From Falsochrobactrum ovis (GTDB lineage: Bacteria > Pseudomonadota > Alphaproteobacteria > Rhizobiales > Rhizobiaceae): DNA of 64,000 nt. Numbering within the stretch: the stretch's first letter is position 1; the number at the start of each line of letters is the position of its first letter. This document shows positions 40,902 to 50,551 of this stretch, in pieces. Location of the stretch: the NCBI RefSeq assembly GCF_003259955.1, contig NZ_QLMK01000001.1, positions 186,001 to 250,000 of the forward strand. Direction: 5' to 3'. The notes under the pieces are model-generated. The model made no database searches, was not told the DNA's origin, and saw only the letters and a program-made list of their open reading frames with translations. A program made the translations under genes and the position numbers.

Positions 40902-41792
40902 ATGCGCCCGGCTATGTGGAAATTATCTTTTATTCTCGGCCTGATAGTGTTGCCAGCTCTGGTAAGTGGCTGCACGACGACCGGTTCGACCGGGGATAAG
41001 GCCGCAGCAAGCCATGTGAAAACGCTCAAGGGCAAAAAAGTTTTTGCTTATACGGCTCGCGATAGGGAATGTCTCGAACGCGCCATGTATTTTGAAGCAA
41101 ATCGATCAAGCCAGGATGGTTTGATCGCGGTCGGAACCGTGGTGATGAATAGACTTGCCAACGAGCGCTATCCCAACACGATTTGTGGTGTGGTGGGTCA
41201 GAAAAATCAATTTGCCCCGGGAGTTCTTACCCGCAAGATGAAAACCTTGCCTGATGTGCAAGCCGCAGCCGATGCGGTGCTCAAGGGCAAGCGCCATCCC
41301 GCCCTGAAAAATTCGATGTTCTTCCATACTGCCGGGTTAAAGTTTCCCTATCGCAACATGCATTATGTGCTCGTAGCAGGGGGAAATTCTTTCTACGAAA
41401 AGCGCAAGCGCGATGGTTCGCTTGAAAATCCTGTTCCGCAAACGCCGATGCAAATGGCCTTTGTTTCCACCTCGGGTGAAAAAGAGCGCGTGGCGCCAGA
41501 GATGAAGCCCGCGACAGAAACGGTTCAGATAGCTTTAGCTGAAAAGCCTCAGGGACAGGAACCAGTGCAAGGAAAGAGCGGGCAAGATCTGCAACAGCTT
41601 GCTTTAGTCGCGGTCAAGCCGGTAGATAAGCCAAAGGCTGAGCAGTTTGAAACTTATGAATCTGCAAAACTTCATAAAACATCCGCCAATGAAAGCTCGA
41701 GCGAAATGCTTGGTTATGGAGCTGAGCGCAAGCATGTGGATGAAATAGGCGCCTTGTTGCTGGCTCAAGATCGCTCGACCCACCCACTTTGA
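40902..41792 (+). CDS. SleB-type cell wall hydrolase, predicted lipoprotein
   Basis: The 296-residue protein has a lipoprotein signal (hydrophobic F-I-L-G-L-I-V-L-P-A-L followed by lipobox V-S-G-C) and the Hydrolase_2 (SleB) domain at about 50-190, with the likely catalytic Glu in A-M-Y-F-E-A-N-R. Such enzymes cut the glycan strand of peptidoglycan. The last hundred residues are polar and low in hydrophobics, likely disordered. Start 40902 gives a clean signal peptide; 40815 would add 29 residues before it. A CtrA-like box lies upstream. Confidence 0.85.
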   Translation: MRPAMWKLSFILGLIVLPALVSGCTTTGSTGDKAAASHVKTLKGKKVFAYTARDRECLERAMYFEANRSSQDGLIAVGTVVMNRLANERYPNTICGVVGQKNQFAPGVLTRKMKTLPDVQAAADAVLKGKRHPALKNSMFFHTAGLKFPYRNMHYVLVAGGNSFYEKRKRDGSLENPVPQTPMQMAFVSTSGEKERVAPEMKPATETVQIALAEKPQGQEPVQGKSGQDLQQLALVAVKPVDKPKAEQFETYESAKLHKTSANESSSEMLGYGAERKHVDEIGALLLAQDRSTHPL

Positions 41793-41807
41793 TCGTGAAG
41801 CCTTCAG

Positions 41808-42077
41808 CTATTTTTTAACGCGGACGGGAACCCGCCTATAGACCGGCTGATAGATCACCATCGGCTGTTCGGTGCGGATTTCCCATGCACGGCGCTCTGC
41901 CCGCCTGTCGAGATCAAGTTTCAGCAAACATTCAGCAAAAGCATCGGTGTTTTTTCGAAAACCATAATCCTGACATGCTTGTTCATCTGCTGCGCGGCGC
42001 TGTTCCGGGGTCATCGTGGTGCATCCTCCTAGAAAGACGCTAAAGCCCAGAGCGGTCGCAACTATTTTCATTCTCAT
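41808..42077 (-). CDS. Small predicted lipoprotein of unknown function
   Basis: The 89-residue protein has a short signal (M-R-M-K-I-V-A-T-A-L-G-F-S-V-F) and a lipobox L-G-G-C-T-T at about residues 17-22. The rest is charged and ends in a basic, Tyr/Pro/Val-rich tail (P-V-Y-R-R-V-P-V-R-V-K-K). ATG at 42071 is an alternative start two codons later. It faces the cell-wall hydrolase gene tail to tail with only 15 bases between them, and diverges from the aminopeptidase gene. No known domain is recognised. Confidence 0.7.
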   Translation of the reverse strand: MRMKIVATALGFSVFLGGCTTMTPEQRRAADEQACQDYGFRKNTDAFAECLLKLDLDRRAERRAWEIRTEQPMVIYQPVYRRVPVRVKK

Positions 42078-42204
42078 AATATTGTTTTCCGGTGCCGATC
42101 TAATATTGCTGTCATAGTATATCTTGCACAAGCGAAAATGGGTGGCGAATTTACGAGGTCTGCTAAACTGTAGGTGATTCTTCGACAAAAAGGTTCGCCA
42201 CTAC

Positions 42205-43455
42205 ATGACTTATGCCATTAATAATTCTGTGATCGATCCCGTAAAACTTGAACGTTTGGCCGAAGTTGCCATACGCGTGGGTCTGCAACTGCGTGAGGGG
42301 CAGGATCTGGTCATCACTGCTCCAGTTGTTGCATTGCCGCTGGTGCGTCTTATCGCAAAACACGCCTATAAGGCTGGCGCAGGCTTGGTAACTCCCTTTT
42401 TTTCTGACGATCAGCTGGCTCTGACGCGCTATGAAAATGCTCCTGATGAGAGTTTTGATCGCGCCGCCAATTGGCTCTATGAAGGCATGGCAAAAGCCTA
42501 TGCAAATGGTGCCGCCCGCCTGGCAATTGCTGCGGATAATCCAATGCTGCTTTCTGCGCAGGATTCGTCGAAAGTCGCACGCGCTAACCGCGCCAACTCG
42601 ATTGCTTATCAGCCCGCTCTCGAAAAAATTGCAGGATTTGATATTAATTGGAACATTATTTCCTATCCAAACCCCGATTGGGCTAAGCTGGTTTTCCCCG
42701 ATGATGCGCCCGATGACGCAACGCGTAAATTGGCAGATGCGATTTTCGCCGCTTCGCGGGTGGATGTGGACGATCCTGTCAATGCTTGGAACGCGCATAA
42801 TGCGGCATTGCGTTCACGCACCGGCTTTCTGAATGGCAAGAACTTCTCAGCCCTGCATTTCACCGGCCCCGGCACCGATCTGACGGTGGGTCTGGCCGAT
42901 GGGCATGAATGGCATGGCGGCGCGTCGGTAGCGAAAAATGGAATTACTTGCAATCCAAACATTCCGACAGAAGAAGTCTTTACCACGCCGCACGCTTTGC
43001 GGGTGAGCGGCCATGTTTCAAGCACCAAGCCTCTCTCGCATCAGGGAACATTGATTGACAATATTTCCGTAAAATTTGAGGAAGGCCGTATTGTCGAAGC
43101 AAAAGCCAGCCGTGGTGAAGAAGTGCTGCTGAAAGTACTCGATACGGATGAGGGCGCACGCAGATTGGGTGAGGTGGCATTGGTGCCGCATTCTTCGCCA
43201 ATTTCGCAAAGCGGACTGCTATTTTACAACACGCTTTTTGATGAAAATGCCGCCAGCCATATCGCGCTTGGACAGTGCTATTCAAAATGCTTTGTCGATG
43301 GCGCCAATCTCAGCGCCGAGCAGATCGCCGCACAGGGCGGAAATTCAAGCCTTATTCACATTGATTGGATGATCGGTTCCGATCAAATCGATGTCGATGG
43401 CATCAATGCGGATGGCAGCCGTGAACCTGTGATGCGCGGCGGCGAATGGGCCTAA
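42205..43455 (+). CDS. M29-family aminopeptidase (AmpS/PepS type)
   Basis: The 416-residue cytoplasmic metallopeptidase has the M29 features: F-T-G-P-G-T-D-L-T-V-G-L, N-I-P-T-E-E-V-F-T-T-P with a metal-binding Glu, and further on E-V-A-L-V-P and the H-I-D-W-M-I-G-S motif near the C-terminus. It removes N-terminal residues from peptides using two metal ions. Length is normal (about 410). It is monocistronic, with a bidirectional hairpin after it. Confidence 0.93.
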   Translation: MTYAINNSVIDPVKLERLAEVAIRVGLQLREGQDLVITAPVVALPLVRLIAKHAYKAGAGLVTPFFSDDQLALTRYENAPDESFDRAANWLYEGMAKAYANGAARLAIAADNPMLLSAQDSSKVARANRANSIAYQPALEKIAGFDINWNIISYPNPDWAKLVFPDDAPDDATRKLADAIFAASRVDVDDPVNAWNAHNAALRSRTGFLNGKNFSALHFTGPGTDLTVGLADGHEWHGGASVAKNGITCNPNIPTEEVFTTPHALRVSGHVSSTKPLSHQGTLIDNISVKFEEGRIVEAKASRGEEVLLKVLDTDEGARRLGEVALVPHSSPISQSGLLFYNTLFDENAASHIALGQCYSKCFVDGANLSAEQIAAQGGNSSLIHIDWMIGSDQIDVDGINADGSREPVMRGGEWA

Positions 43456-43479
43456 CGCAGCTTTGAAACGGATAAAGGA

Positions 43480-43500
43480 AAGGCCGGAATTTCCGGCCTT
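43480..43500. terminator. Hairpin between convergent aminopeptidase and dps genes
   Basis: AAGGCCGGAA and TTCCGGCCTT pair with one base between, a strong stem. T-tracts are short on both sides, so termination strength is uncertain. Confidence 0.6.
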
Positions 43501-43507
43501 ACCTGCT

Positions 43508-43996
43508 TTACTGCACATGAGCTTCCAGAAACCAAAGAGCTTTATCGAGGCTGCGTGAAGCGGCGGTGAAAATATCTGCACTATCAGCGTCACCGGCTTC
43601 ATCGGCGTCATCAATGGATTTGCGCACCAGATTTGCGACATCTCCATAGCGTTCGATCAGCGCGTCAAGGTGATCAGCTATGGAAGAAATATCGGTCGGA
43701 TAGGGCGCGAGCTTTGATTCTTTAGCGACAGTCTGAGTGGTGCCGAAAGCATACCCTCCCAGTTGCACAGCACGTTCTGCTACCGTATCGACATGCTGGT
43801 CGAGGTCTAATCGGAAAGTGTCTAGCATTTCATGAACCGCAATAAATTGCGGACCTTTGATGTTCCAGTGGGCTTGTTTGGTGATCAGCGCAAGATCAAT
43901 CAGCGCCGCCAAATTTTGATTAAGCAGAGCAATCACACTGGTTTTGGTATTGGAGGGAAGATCATTGCGGGTAGGATGTATTTGTTTCTTGGCCAT
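43508..43996 (-). CDS. dps: Dps-family DNA-binding ferritin
   Basis: The 162-residue ferritin-like protein has the Dps ferroxidase ligands in Q-A-H-W-N-I-K-G-P-Q-F and the following H-E-M-L-D-T-F, and later D-x-x-A-E-R-A-V-Q-L-G-G. Twelve subunits store iron and shield DNA under stress. The N-terminal stretch (M-A-K-K-Q-I-H-P-T-R) is basic, as needed for DNA binding. GAGGAAAAT precedes the ATG at 43996; 21 upstream codons are not supported. Confidence 0.94.
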   Translation of the reverse strand: MAKKQIHPTRNDLPSNTKTSVIALLNQNLAALIDLALITKQAHWNIKGPQFIAVHEMLDTFRLDLDQHVDTVAERAVQLGGYAFGTTQTVAKESKLAPYPTDISSIADHLDALIERYGDVANLVRKSIDDADEAGDADSADIFTAASRSLDKALWFLEAHVQ

Positions 43997-44198
43997 ATTT
44001 TCCTCGTCATGTCCTATAATCGGTAGGAGCATCCGGGCCAGAATCGCTTGGTTGCACAATTGGTGGCAAGTTTGACAAAAAAAGCCCTCACAAACTACAA
44101 TGCCTTACTTGCCCTTTTGTTTCCGACAGGGTGGTAATTTTTATCATGTTTGATGCTATGGCTTGTAGCGCGACGAATTCTGATCTACGCGAAAGCTT

Positions 44199-44888
44199 AT
44201 GAAGATACTTTCCATTGATACCGCTGCCTCATACTGCGCCGTTGCGATCTACGATGCGACGCGCGATGCTGTGCTTGCTCAAACCAGCGAAAATATCGGC
44301 AAAGGTCATGCCGAAGTGCTGATGGACTATATTGAGCGCGCTGTGAGCAAGAGCGCAATCGCAATGTCTGATATAGATCGGGTTGCGGTCAATATCGGTC
44401 CCGGCTCGTTTACCGGAGTTCGGATCGGCGTGTCCGCAGCGCGTGGCTTCGCATTAGCGCTCAATTGCCCGGCAATTGGTATTACGGCATTTGAAGCGCT
44501 GGCTTTCGAGGCGCAAGAACTCAATCCGCTAAACCCGGTTCTTGTGCTGCTTGAAGCGCATCGCGGTGAAATTTACGCGGCAAATTTTAATGCCGACGGA
44601 AAAATCCTGTCTGCTCCAGAAGTGCTCTCGCGCGAAGAGGCTGCCGCGCTTGCAGCAAAGCAAATTGATGAAACAATATTTGCAGGCTCCGCTGCCAGCG
44701 CAATCAACGAGGCGCTGGGTGGGCGTTTTCAAGTCGCGCGGGGAGAACCCACCGCAAGCATTGCGACCTATGCAAAACTGGCAGCGCTAAAACAGCCGGG
44801 TCAGGCACCAAAGCCGCTTTATATGCGCGGCCCCGATGCCAAACCGCAGACCGGCTTTGCCTTGCCGCGCCGGACTGCCGGGGATTAG
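44199..44888 (+). CDS. tsaB: tRNA threonylcarbamoyladenosine synthesis protein TsaB
   Basis: The 229-residue actin-like protein has I-D-T-A-A near the start and the G-P-G-S-F-T-G-V-R-I-G motif typical of TsaB. It partners TsaD and TsaE in making t6A on ANN-decoding tRNAs. The next gene, rimI, begins four bases after the stop, the usual tsaB-rimI pair. A second t6A link may lie at the left edge of the window, where a TsaE domain could precede the sugar kinase. Confidence 0.95.
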   Translation: MKILSIDTAASYCAVAIYDATRDAVLAQTSENIGKGHAEVLMDYIERAVSKSAIAMSDIDRVAVNIGPGSFTGVRIGVSAARGFALALNCPAIGITAFEALAFEAQELNPLNPVLVLLEAHRGEIYAANFNADGKILSAPEVLSREEAAALAAKQIDETIFAGSAASAINEALGGRFQVARGEPTASIATYAKLAALKQPGQAPKPLYMRGPDAKPQTGFALPRRTAGD

Positions 44889-44892
44889 CGCG

Positions 44893-45393
44893 ATGATGAG
44901 TTTTTTGCTGGAGCGGTTTGCTAGAAAACCCGTTTTGGTCGAGCCACTCAATGCAAGCTTCAGTGGCGAAATTCATCGCATTCACGCGCATGTTTTTCAC
45001 CATAGCTGGAGTTCGGATGATTTCCGCTCCCTGATTGCGCAGGATACGGTTTTTGGCTTTATCGCCCGGCAGCAAGGAAAGCCTGACAAAATATCGGGTT
45101 TTGTGCTGGCGCGACTGGTTGCAGGCGAGGCGGAAATACTCACCATTGCGGTGGAGCTTGATGCGCAGCGCCATGGAATTGGCCGCGCATTGATGGATGC
45201 GGTGCTGCGTCATCTTTACCAGGAACGCGCCGAGAGCCTGTTTTTGGAAGTGGATGAGACCAATATTGCAGCGCTCACCCTTTATCGCCGACTGGGTTTT
45301 AACAAAGTCGGCACCCGACCAGCCTATTACGAAACGAAGAATGGTCGCTCTTCCGCTCTTGTCCTGCGGCGAGATTTGGTGAGGCCGCAATGA
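44893..45393 (+). CDS. rimI: Ribosomal protein S18 alanine N-acetyltransferase RimI
   Basis: The 166-residue GNAT enzyme has the acetyl-CoA loop Q-R-H-G-I-G-R-A-L and the C-terminal Y-R-R-L-G-F motif. RimI acetylates the N-terminal alanine of S18. Two adjacent ATGs (44893, 44896) can start it; GGGG lies about ten bases before. It sits between tsaB and plsC, overlapping the latter by ATGA. The N-terminus is not well conserved. Confidence 0.9.
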   Translation: MMSFLLERFARKPVLVEPLNASFSGEIHRIHAHVFHHSWSSDDFRSLIAQDTVFGFIARQQGKPDKISGFVLARLVAGEAEILTIAVELDAQRHGIGRALMDAVLRHLYQERAESLFLEVDETNIAALTLYRRLGFNKVGTRPAYYETKNGRSSALVLRRDLVRPQ

Positions 45394-46193
45394 TCGGCCT
45401 TATCCGAACCTCGCTGGTGCTGGCTGCATTTGTTGTTTTGAGCCTCTCACTCATTCCCGTGCAGTATGTTTTCTTAAGGCTAAAGAATGGCTGGAAAACC
45501 GCTTTGCCGGTTTTCTTCCATCGCATCGTGGCGAGGCTGTTTGGGTTTCGTATCCACATTCACGGCGAAATGCAGACCGATAGACCGCTTTTGCTGGTCT
45601 CAAACCATATTTCCTGGAGTGATATTGTTGTTCTTTCGGCTGTAGGCCCGGTTTCTTTCATAGCGAAATCGGAAGTCAAAAACTGGCCAATCTTTGGCAT
45701 GTTTGCAGTATTGCAACGCACCGTTTTCGTCGAGCGGGAACGGCGCGGCAAAACCGCAAAACAAGCTTCTGAAATTGCCCGCAGGCTAGCGGGCGGGGAT
45801 GTTATGGTGCTTTTTCCGGAAGGTACAACCTCAGATGGTAACCGCGTGCTACCTTTCAAAACAGCCCTTTTTGGTGCAGCTCATGCCGCAATTCGCGAGA
45901 CGGATGTGGATGAAGTGATTGTTCAACCGGTCGCCATCGCCTATATAAGGCTGCATGGCATGGCCATGGGTCGTTATTATCGCCCGATTGTTTCTTGGCC
46001 CGGTGATGTCGAATTATTGCCGCATCTCAAAGGCATTTTGCGTGAAGGTGCGATCGATGTTGAAGTCCGTTTCGGCGAGCCCATAAGGGTGACTGCCGAG
46101 ACAAATCGCAAAACTCTGGCGCAAATAAGCGAAAAACGCGTCCGTACATTGTTGCAAAGCGCGCTGCTTCAGCGCGAAATTTCAGACGAATGA
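45390..46193 (+). CDS. plsC: 1-acyl-sn-glycerol-3-phosphate acyltransferase
   Basis: The 267-residue inner-membrane enzyme has an N-terminal membrane segment (about 5-30) and the acyltransferase motifs N-H-I-S-W-S-D (H-x4-D) and F-P-E-G-T-T-S-D-G. It adds the second acyl chain to lysophosphatidic acid. The start overlaps the rimI stop (ATGA). OlsA-type ornithine-lipid acyltransferases share these motifs, so the acceptor could be lyso-ornithine lipid instead. Confidence 0.87.
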   Translation: MIGLIRTSLVLAAFVVLSLSLIPVQYVFLRLKNGWKTALPVFFHRIVARLFGFRIHIHGEMQTDRPLLLVSNHISWSDIVVLSAVGPVSFIAKSEVKNWPIFGMFAVLQRTVFVERERRGKTAKQASEIARRLAGGDVMVLFPEGTTSDGNRVLPFKTALFGAAHAAIRETDVDEVIVQPVAIAYIRLHGMAMGRYYRPIVSWPGDVELLPHLKGILREGAIDVEVRFGEPIRVTAETNRKTLAQISEKRVRTLLQSALLQREISDE

Positions 46194-46248
46194 TAGCTGA
46201 AGAGTTTATCACCTTCCAATAGAGCGATAAAAACTGTAGATAGCCGCC

Positions 46249-47637
46249 ATGAGCGAAGATATGACACAGATCCAAAACACGCCGGACGTCAGCAAAACCC
46301 GTAAGGTTTTCGTCAAAACCTATGGCTGCCAGATGAATGTTTATGACAGCCAGCGTATGGCCGATAGTCTCGCAGCGGAAGGCTATGTCGCCACCGATAC
46401 GCCCGAAGATGCGGATCTGGTGCTGCTCAACACATGCCATATTCGCGAAAAAGCTTCGGAAAAGCTCTATTCTGCGCTTGGCCGTCTGCGCAAAATGAAA
46501 AATACGCGTGAAGCCAATGGCAAGGAAATGACCATCGGCGTTGCAGGCTGTGTCGCGCAAGCGGAAGGGCAGGAAATTCTGCGCCGTGCGCCGAGCGTCG
46601 ATCTGGTGATCGGACCTCAGACCTATCACCGCCTTCCCAATGCGTTGTCACGCGTTCGTGGCGGTGAAAAAGTGGTCGAAACTGAATATGCGCTGGAAGA
46701 TAAATTTGAACATCTTCCTGCCCCCACGCGTGAGCAAACGCGCAAGCGCGGTGTGTCCGCCTTTGTGACAGTTCAGGAAGGCTGCGACAAATTTTGCACT
46801 TTCTGCGTTGTGCCCTATACCCGAGGTTCGGAAGTTTCACGCAGCGTCGCGCAAATCGTTGCTGAGGCCGAACGTCTGGCCGATAGCGGCGTGCGAGAAA
46901 TCACTCTGCTCGGCCAAAATGTTAATGCCTGGCACGGCGTAGGCGATGATGGCCGCGAATGGGGCTTAGGCGAATTATTGTTCCGTCTGGCGCGAATTCC
47001 CGGCATAGCTCGGCTGCGTTACACCACCAGCCATCCGCGCGATATGGATGATGCGCTAATTGCCGCCCATCGTGATCTGCGGCAATTAATGCCCTATTTG
47101 CACCTCCCGGTTCAATCGGGTTCAGATCGTATCCTGAAAGCCATGAACCGGCGCCATAAGGCGGACGAATATCTGCGCCTGATCGAGCGTATCCGCAAAG
47201 CGCGCCCGGATCTCGCCCTTTCCGGCGATTTCATCGTTGGTTTCCCCGGTGAAACAGATCAGGATTTTGAAGACACAATGCAGCTTGTGCGAGAGGTGAA
47301 TTACGCACAAGCCTATTCGTTCAAATATTCGCCACGTCCTGGTACTCCCGGTGCAGAACTTGATGACCACGTGGAAGAAGCTGTCAAGGATGAGCGTCTT
47401 CAACGACTACAAGCACTGCTTTCCGAACAGCAATATGCGTTTCAGGAAACGATGATTGGTCGTGAAATGGATGTGCTGATTGAAAAGCCCGGTCGTTTTG
47501 CCGGACAAATGGTCGGCCGTTCACCATGGTTGCTTCCGGTTATTGTTGAAGAGAATGACGATCCGATCGGCCAGATCATCAATGTAAAAATTATAGCCAC
47601 CGGTACCAATAGTCTTGTTGCGCAAAAATGCGCCTGA
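46249..47637 (+). CDS. miaB: tRNA-2-methylthio-N6-dimethylallyladenosine synthase
   Basis: The 462-residue radical-SAM methylthiotransferase has an N-terminal domain with three cluster cysteines (first at Cys27 in T-Y-G-C-Q-M-N), the radical-SAM motif C-D-K-F-C-T-F-C and a C-terminal TRAM domain. It adds a methylthio group to i6A37 in tRNA. The order plsC-miaB-phoH-ybeY-corC-lnt is conserved. It starts 55 bases after plsC. Confidence 0.96.
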   Translation: MSEDMTQIQNTPDVSKTRKVFVKTYGCQMNVYDSQRMADSLAAEGYVATDTPEDADLVLLNTCHIREKASEKLYSALGRLRKMKNTREANGKEMTIGVAGCVAQAEGQEILRRAPSVDLVIGPQTYHRLPNALSRVRGGEKVVETEYALEDKFEHLPAPTREQTRKRGVSAFVTVQEGCDKFCTFCVVPYTRGSEVSRSVAQIVAEAERLADSGVREITLLGQNVNAWHGVGDDGREWGLGELLFRLARIPGIARLRYTTSHPRDMDDALIAAHRDLRQLMPYLHLPVQSGSDRILKAMNRRHKADEYLRLIERIRKARPDLALSGDFIVGFPGETDQDFEDTMQLVREVNYAQAYSFKYSPRPGTPGAELDDHVEEAVKDERLQRLQALLSEQQYAFQETMIGREMDVLIEKPGRFAGQMVGRSPWLLPVIVEENDDPIGQIINVKIIATGTNSLVAQKCA

Positions 47638-47740
47638 AGGCATGATGGAGATGAGGCAGCTCAAGGTGAGGGAGACTTTGCGTGAACTCTGCCGGTAATA
47701 TGATAGCAATACCTTTAACAGGTGAATTGGGGAGATCCGG

Positions 47741-48814
47741 TTGAGCGCCACGGAAAATTTGTCATCTGCCAAGCCAACCACTCAAATGCAAAAAAGCCCG
47801 ACCGGCGGTCCAGCAGCCGGGGCTTCAGATATGGCCCATATCGTACTGACATTCGATAATAACCGCCTTGCCAGCGCTCTTTATGGCCAATTTGACGAGA
47901 ATTTGGCTCGTATTGAGCAAAAACTCGGCATTGATGTTCGTTCAAAGGGTAATCAGCTTACGATTCGTGGCGAGCCAACCGCGACCGAGCAGGCGCGGCG
48001 TGCGCTCGAACAGCTTTACGAATATTTGCAAAAGGGCCATGAATTATCGCCTTCTGATGTCGATGGCGCATTGCGCATGGCTATTGCTGCGGATGATCAG
48101 CTTACGCTGCCCACCTTGGAAACAAAGGGAAAAATATCCGCAGCGCAAATTTCTACGCGTAAAAAGACCATCTTCGCCCGCACGGCAACGCAGGACGCCT
48201 ATATGCGGGCGCTTGATCGTTCAGAATTGGTCTTTGGCGTTGGGCCCGCAGGAACCGGTAAAACCTATCTGGCCGTCGCTCATGCGGCAATGTTGCTTGA
48301 GCGTGGACTGGTTGAGCGGATCATCCTATCGCGCCCGGCGGTTGAAGCGGGAGAGCGGCTTGGGTTCCTGCCCGGTGACATGAAGGAAAAAGTCGATCCT
48401 TATTTGCGGCCGCTTTATGATGCGCTTTATGATATGATGCCTGCCGAAAAGGTGGAGCGCGCGATTATTGCTGGCGTAATTGAGATTGCGCCTCTGGCTT
48501 TCATGCGTGGTCGAACGCTCGCACATTCAGCCGTTATTCTGGATGAAGCGCAGAACACAACATCAATGCAGATGAAGATGTTTCTGACGCGGCTTGGTGA
48601 AGGTTCACGCATGATTGTGACAGGCGACCCAAGCCAGATCGACCTGCCGTCGGGGCAGAAATCCGGCCTCGTGGAGGCGCTGCGTGTGCTGGACGCAGTT
48701 GAGTCGGTCATTAAGGTCCGCTTCACTGAAAAGGACGTGGTGCGACATCCGCTCGTGGCCGCAATTGTTGCTGCTTACGATAATGACGCCAAGAAACATT
48801 CGCGCTCGGAATAA
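47741..48814 (+). CDS. phoH: PhoH-family ATPase
   Basis: The 357-residue protein has an N-terminal KH-like part (I-E-Q-K-L-G-I-D-V and onwards) and an AAA-like PhoH domain with Walker A G-P-A-G-T-G-K-T and Walker B V-I-L-D-E-A-Q-N. PhoH acts with YbeY and is linked to RNA metabolism, although its exact role is not settled. The start is TTG at 47741, with GGGGAG about six bases upstream; no ATG nearby gives a full N-terminus. Confidence 0.93.
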   Translation: MSATENLSSAKPTTQMQKSPTGGPAAGASDMAHIVLTFDNNRLASALYGQFDENLARIEQKLGIDVRSKGNQLTIRGEPTATEQARRALEQLYEYLQKGHELSPSDVDGALRMAIAADDQLTLPTLETKGKISAAQISTRKKTIFARTATQDAYMRALDRSELVFGVGPAGTGKTYLAVAHAAMLLERGLVERIILSRPAVEAGERLGFLPGDMKEKVDPYLRPLYDALYDMMPAEKVERAIIAGVIEIAPLAFMRGRTLAHSAVILDEAQNTTSMQMKMFLTRLGEGSRMIVTGDPSQIDLPSGQKSGLVEALRVLDAVESVIKVRFTEKDVVRHPLVAAIVAAYDNDAKKHSRSE

Positions 48815-48905
48815 TGGTCGCTCTTGTAAACGGGTAATCAAATAACGATTTTACAAAACTATATCCGAGATTTGTCGGACGTCTCTTAACAATCAGAAGG
48901 ATGCG

Positions 48906-49439
48906 GTGCGTATTGAGCGTATCGCGCAAGACGTGTCAGAAGCGCAAATAGATATTGATATTTTGGTTGAAGCCGGCAATTGGCCCGATGCAGAGGCTCT
49001 TGAACGGCTTGTGCAGCCAGCGCTCAAGGCTGCTTGGAGCAAGCTTGGTCTTGCGCCTGCTCAAACCGAGCTGAGTGTAGTTTTTACTGATGATCGCTCC
49101 ATTCAACAGATCAACCAGCAATGGCGCGGCAAGGATAAGCCAACCAATGTGCTTTCTTTTCCGGCTTTTCCGGTCAAGGTTGGAGATCAGCCCGGCCCGA
49201 TGCTTGGTGATATTATCATCGCACGTGAAACGGTTGAGCGTGAAGCTCTCGAAGAGGGCAAACCGCTCGAAAACCACCTGACACATCTTATTGTACATGG
49301 TCTTTTGCATCTTCTGGGTTACGATCATCAAACAGAAGAAGAGGCCGAAGCAATGGAACGGCTTGAGCGCGAAATTCTTCATGCTCTTGCCATCCCGGAT
49401 CCTTATACTGTATCCGGTTTAATCATCGAAACAGATTGA
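48906..49439 (+). CDS. ybeY: Endoribonuclease YbeY
   Basis: The 177-residue metalloprotein has the zinc motif [11 protein letters not shown] (H-x3-H-x5-H). YbeY takes part in 16S rRNA maturation and 70S quality control. The start is GTG at 48906 with AAGGA five bases upstream. It ends two bases before the chosen corC start. The N-terminal 20 residues are less conserved. Confidence 0.94.
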   Translation: MRIERIAQDVSEAQIDIDILVEAGNWPDAEALERLVQPALKAAWSKLGLAPAQTELSVVFTDDRSIQQINQQWRGKDKPTNVLSFPAFPVKVGDQPGPMLGDIIIARETVEREALEEGKPLENHLTHLIVHGLLHLLGYDHQTEEEAEAMERLEREILHALAIPDPYTVSGLIIETD

Positions 49440-49441
49440 TC

Positions 49442-50551
49442 ATGTCAGACCAAAGCACCAATTCATCCGCAGGCGAAAGCCGCACTGAAGCACAAGACCC
49501 AGACGGGCCAAGTAGGCAACGGCCACCGGCCGAAAAGCGATCGCTTCTTTCAAATATTTTTCCTTTCATACGCTCTCGGCAAACTTCCACATTGCGTGAA
49601 GATCTTGTCGATGCTGTCGCCAGTTCCGCCAGCGATCAGGGCGGTGCATTCTCTCCCGAAGAAAAGGCAATGTTGCAGAATATTCTGCGGCTACGTGAAA
49701 TTCGTGTTGAGGATGTGATGATTCCCCGCGCCGATGTAGAGGCGATAGAAATCTCAACACCGCTGGGTGAGGCGCTTGAACAATTTGAGGCAACGGGCCG
49801 TTCGCGTATGCCCGTCTATGCTGAAACGCTGGATGATCCGCGCGGTATGATCCATATCCGCGACGTATTGAACTATATCACCAAACAATCCCGTGAGAAG
49901 GCGAACCGGCGAAACTCGGCAACACGCAAGCCAGCGGAAACTCGAAACGGCTCGACATTTGATATGAGCCGTATTGATCTTACCAAGCCGATTGGCGAAC
50001 TTAATATCATGCGCAAGGTGCTGTTCGTGCCTCCCTCGATGATGGCGAGCGGACTAATGGCCCGCATGCAAGCAACCCATATCCAGATGGCGCTGGTCAT
50101 TGATGAATATGGCGGCACCGATGGTCTGGTTTCGCTGGAAGACATTGTTGAAATGGTCGTCGGAGATATTGAAGACGAACATGATGACGAAGAAATCATG
50201 ATCGCGGAAGAAGCCGACGGTGTTTTCGTGGTCGATGCACGCGCTGATCTGGATGAACTCACCCAAAGGATAGGACCATCGTTTGAAGTGGGCGAACATG
50301 GTGAGGATGTTGACACAATAGGTGGTCTGATTTTCTCTGATCTGGGACGGATTCCGGTCCGGGGAGAGGTGGTTCACGCCGTGCCCGGCTATGAGTTTCA
50401 CGTATTGGAAGTCGATCCACGCCGTGTGAAGAAAGTGCGTATTGTTCCGCTATCGGAGGCGCACCGCCGTAGGCAGCAGCGCACTGCCGGATCCGGCAAA
50501 ACCGGCGATGATACGGTAACGGAACTTATTGTTCGCTCGAAAGAGGGGTAA
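49442..50551 (+). CDS. CorC/HlyC-type CBS-domain protein (soluble)
   Basis: The 369-residue protein has a variable Ser/Pro-rich N-terminus, two CBS domains (about 90-250, starting V-E-D-V-M-I-P-R-A-D) and a C-terminal CorC-HlyC transporter-associated domain with I-G-G-L-I-F. There is no membrane domain, so it resembles CorC/YbeX, linked to Mg/Co efflux and to ribosome health through the ybeZ-ybeY-ybeX-lnt operon. An Asp/Glu run lies at 50176-50207. The stop overlaps the lnt start (TAATG). Confidence 0.9.
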   Translation: MSDQSTNSSAGESRTEAQDPDGPSRQRPPAEKRSLLSNIFPFIRSRQTSTLREDLVDAVASSASDQGGAFSPEEKAMLQNILRLREIRVEDVMIPRADVEAIEISTPLGEALEQFEATGRSRMPVYAETLDDPRGMIHIRDVLNYITKQSREKANRRNSATRKPAETRNGSTFDMSRIDLTKPIGELNIMRKVLFVPPSMMASGLMARMQATHIQMALVIDEYGGTDGLVSLEDIVEMVVGDIEDEHDDEEIMIAEEADGVFVVDARADLDELTQRIGPSFEVGEHGEDVDTIGGLIFSDLGRIPVRGEVVHAVPGYEFHVLEVDPRRVKKVRIVPLSEAHRRRQQRTAGSGKTGDDTVTELIVRSKEG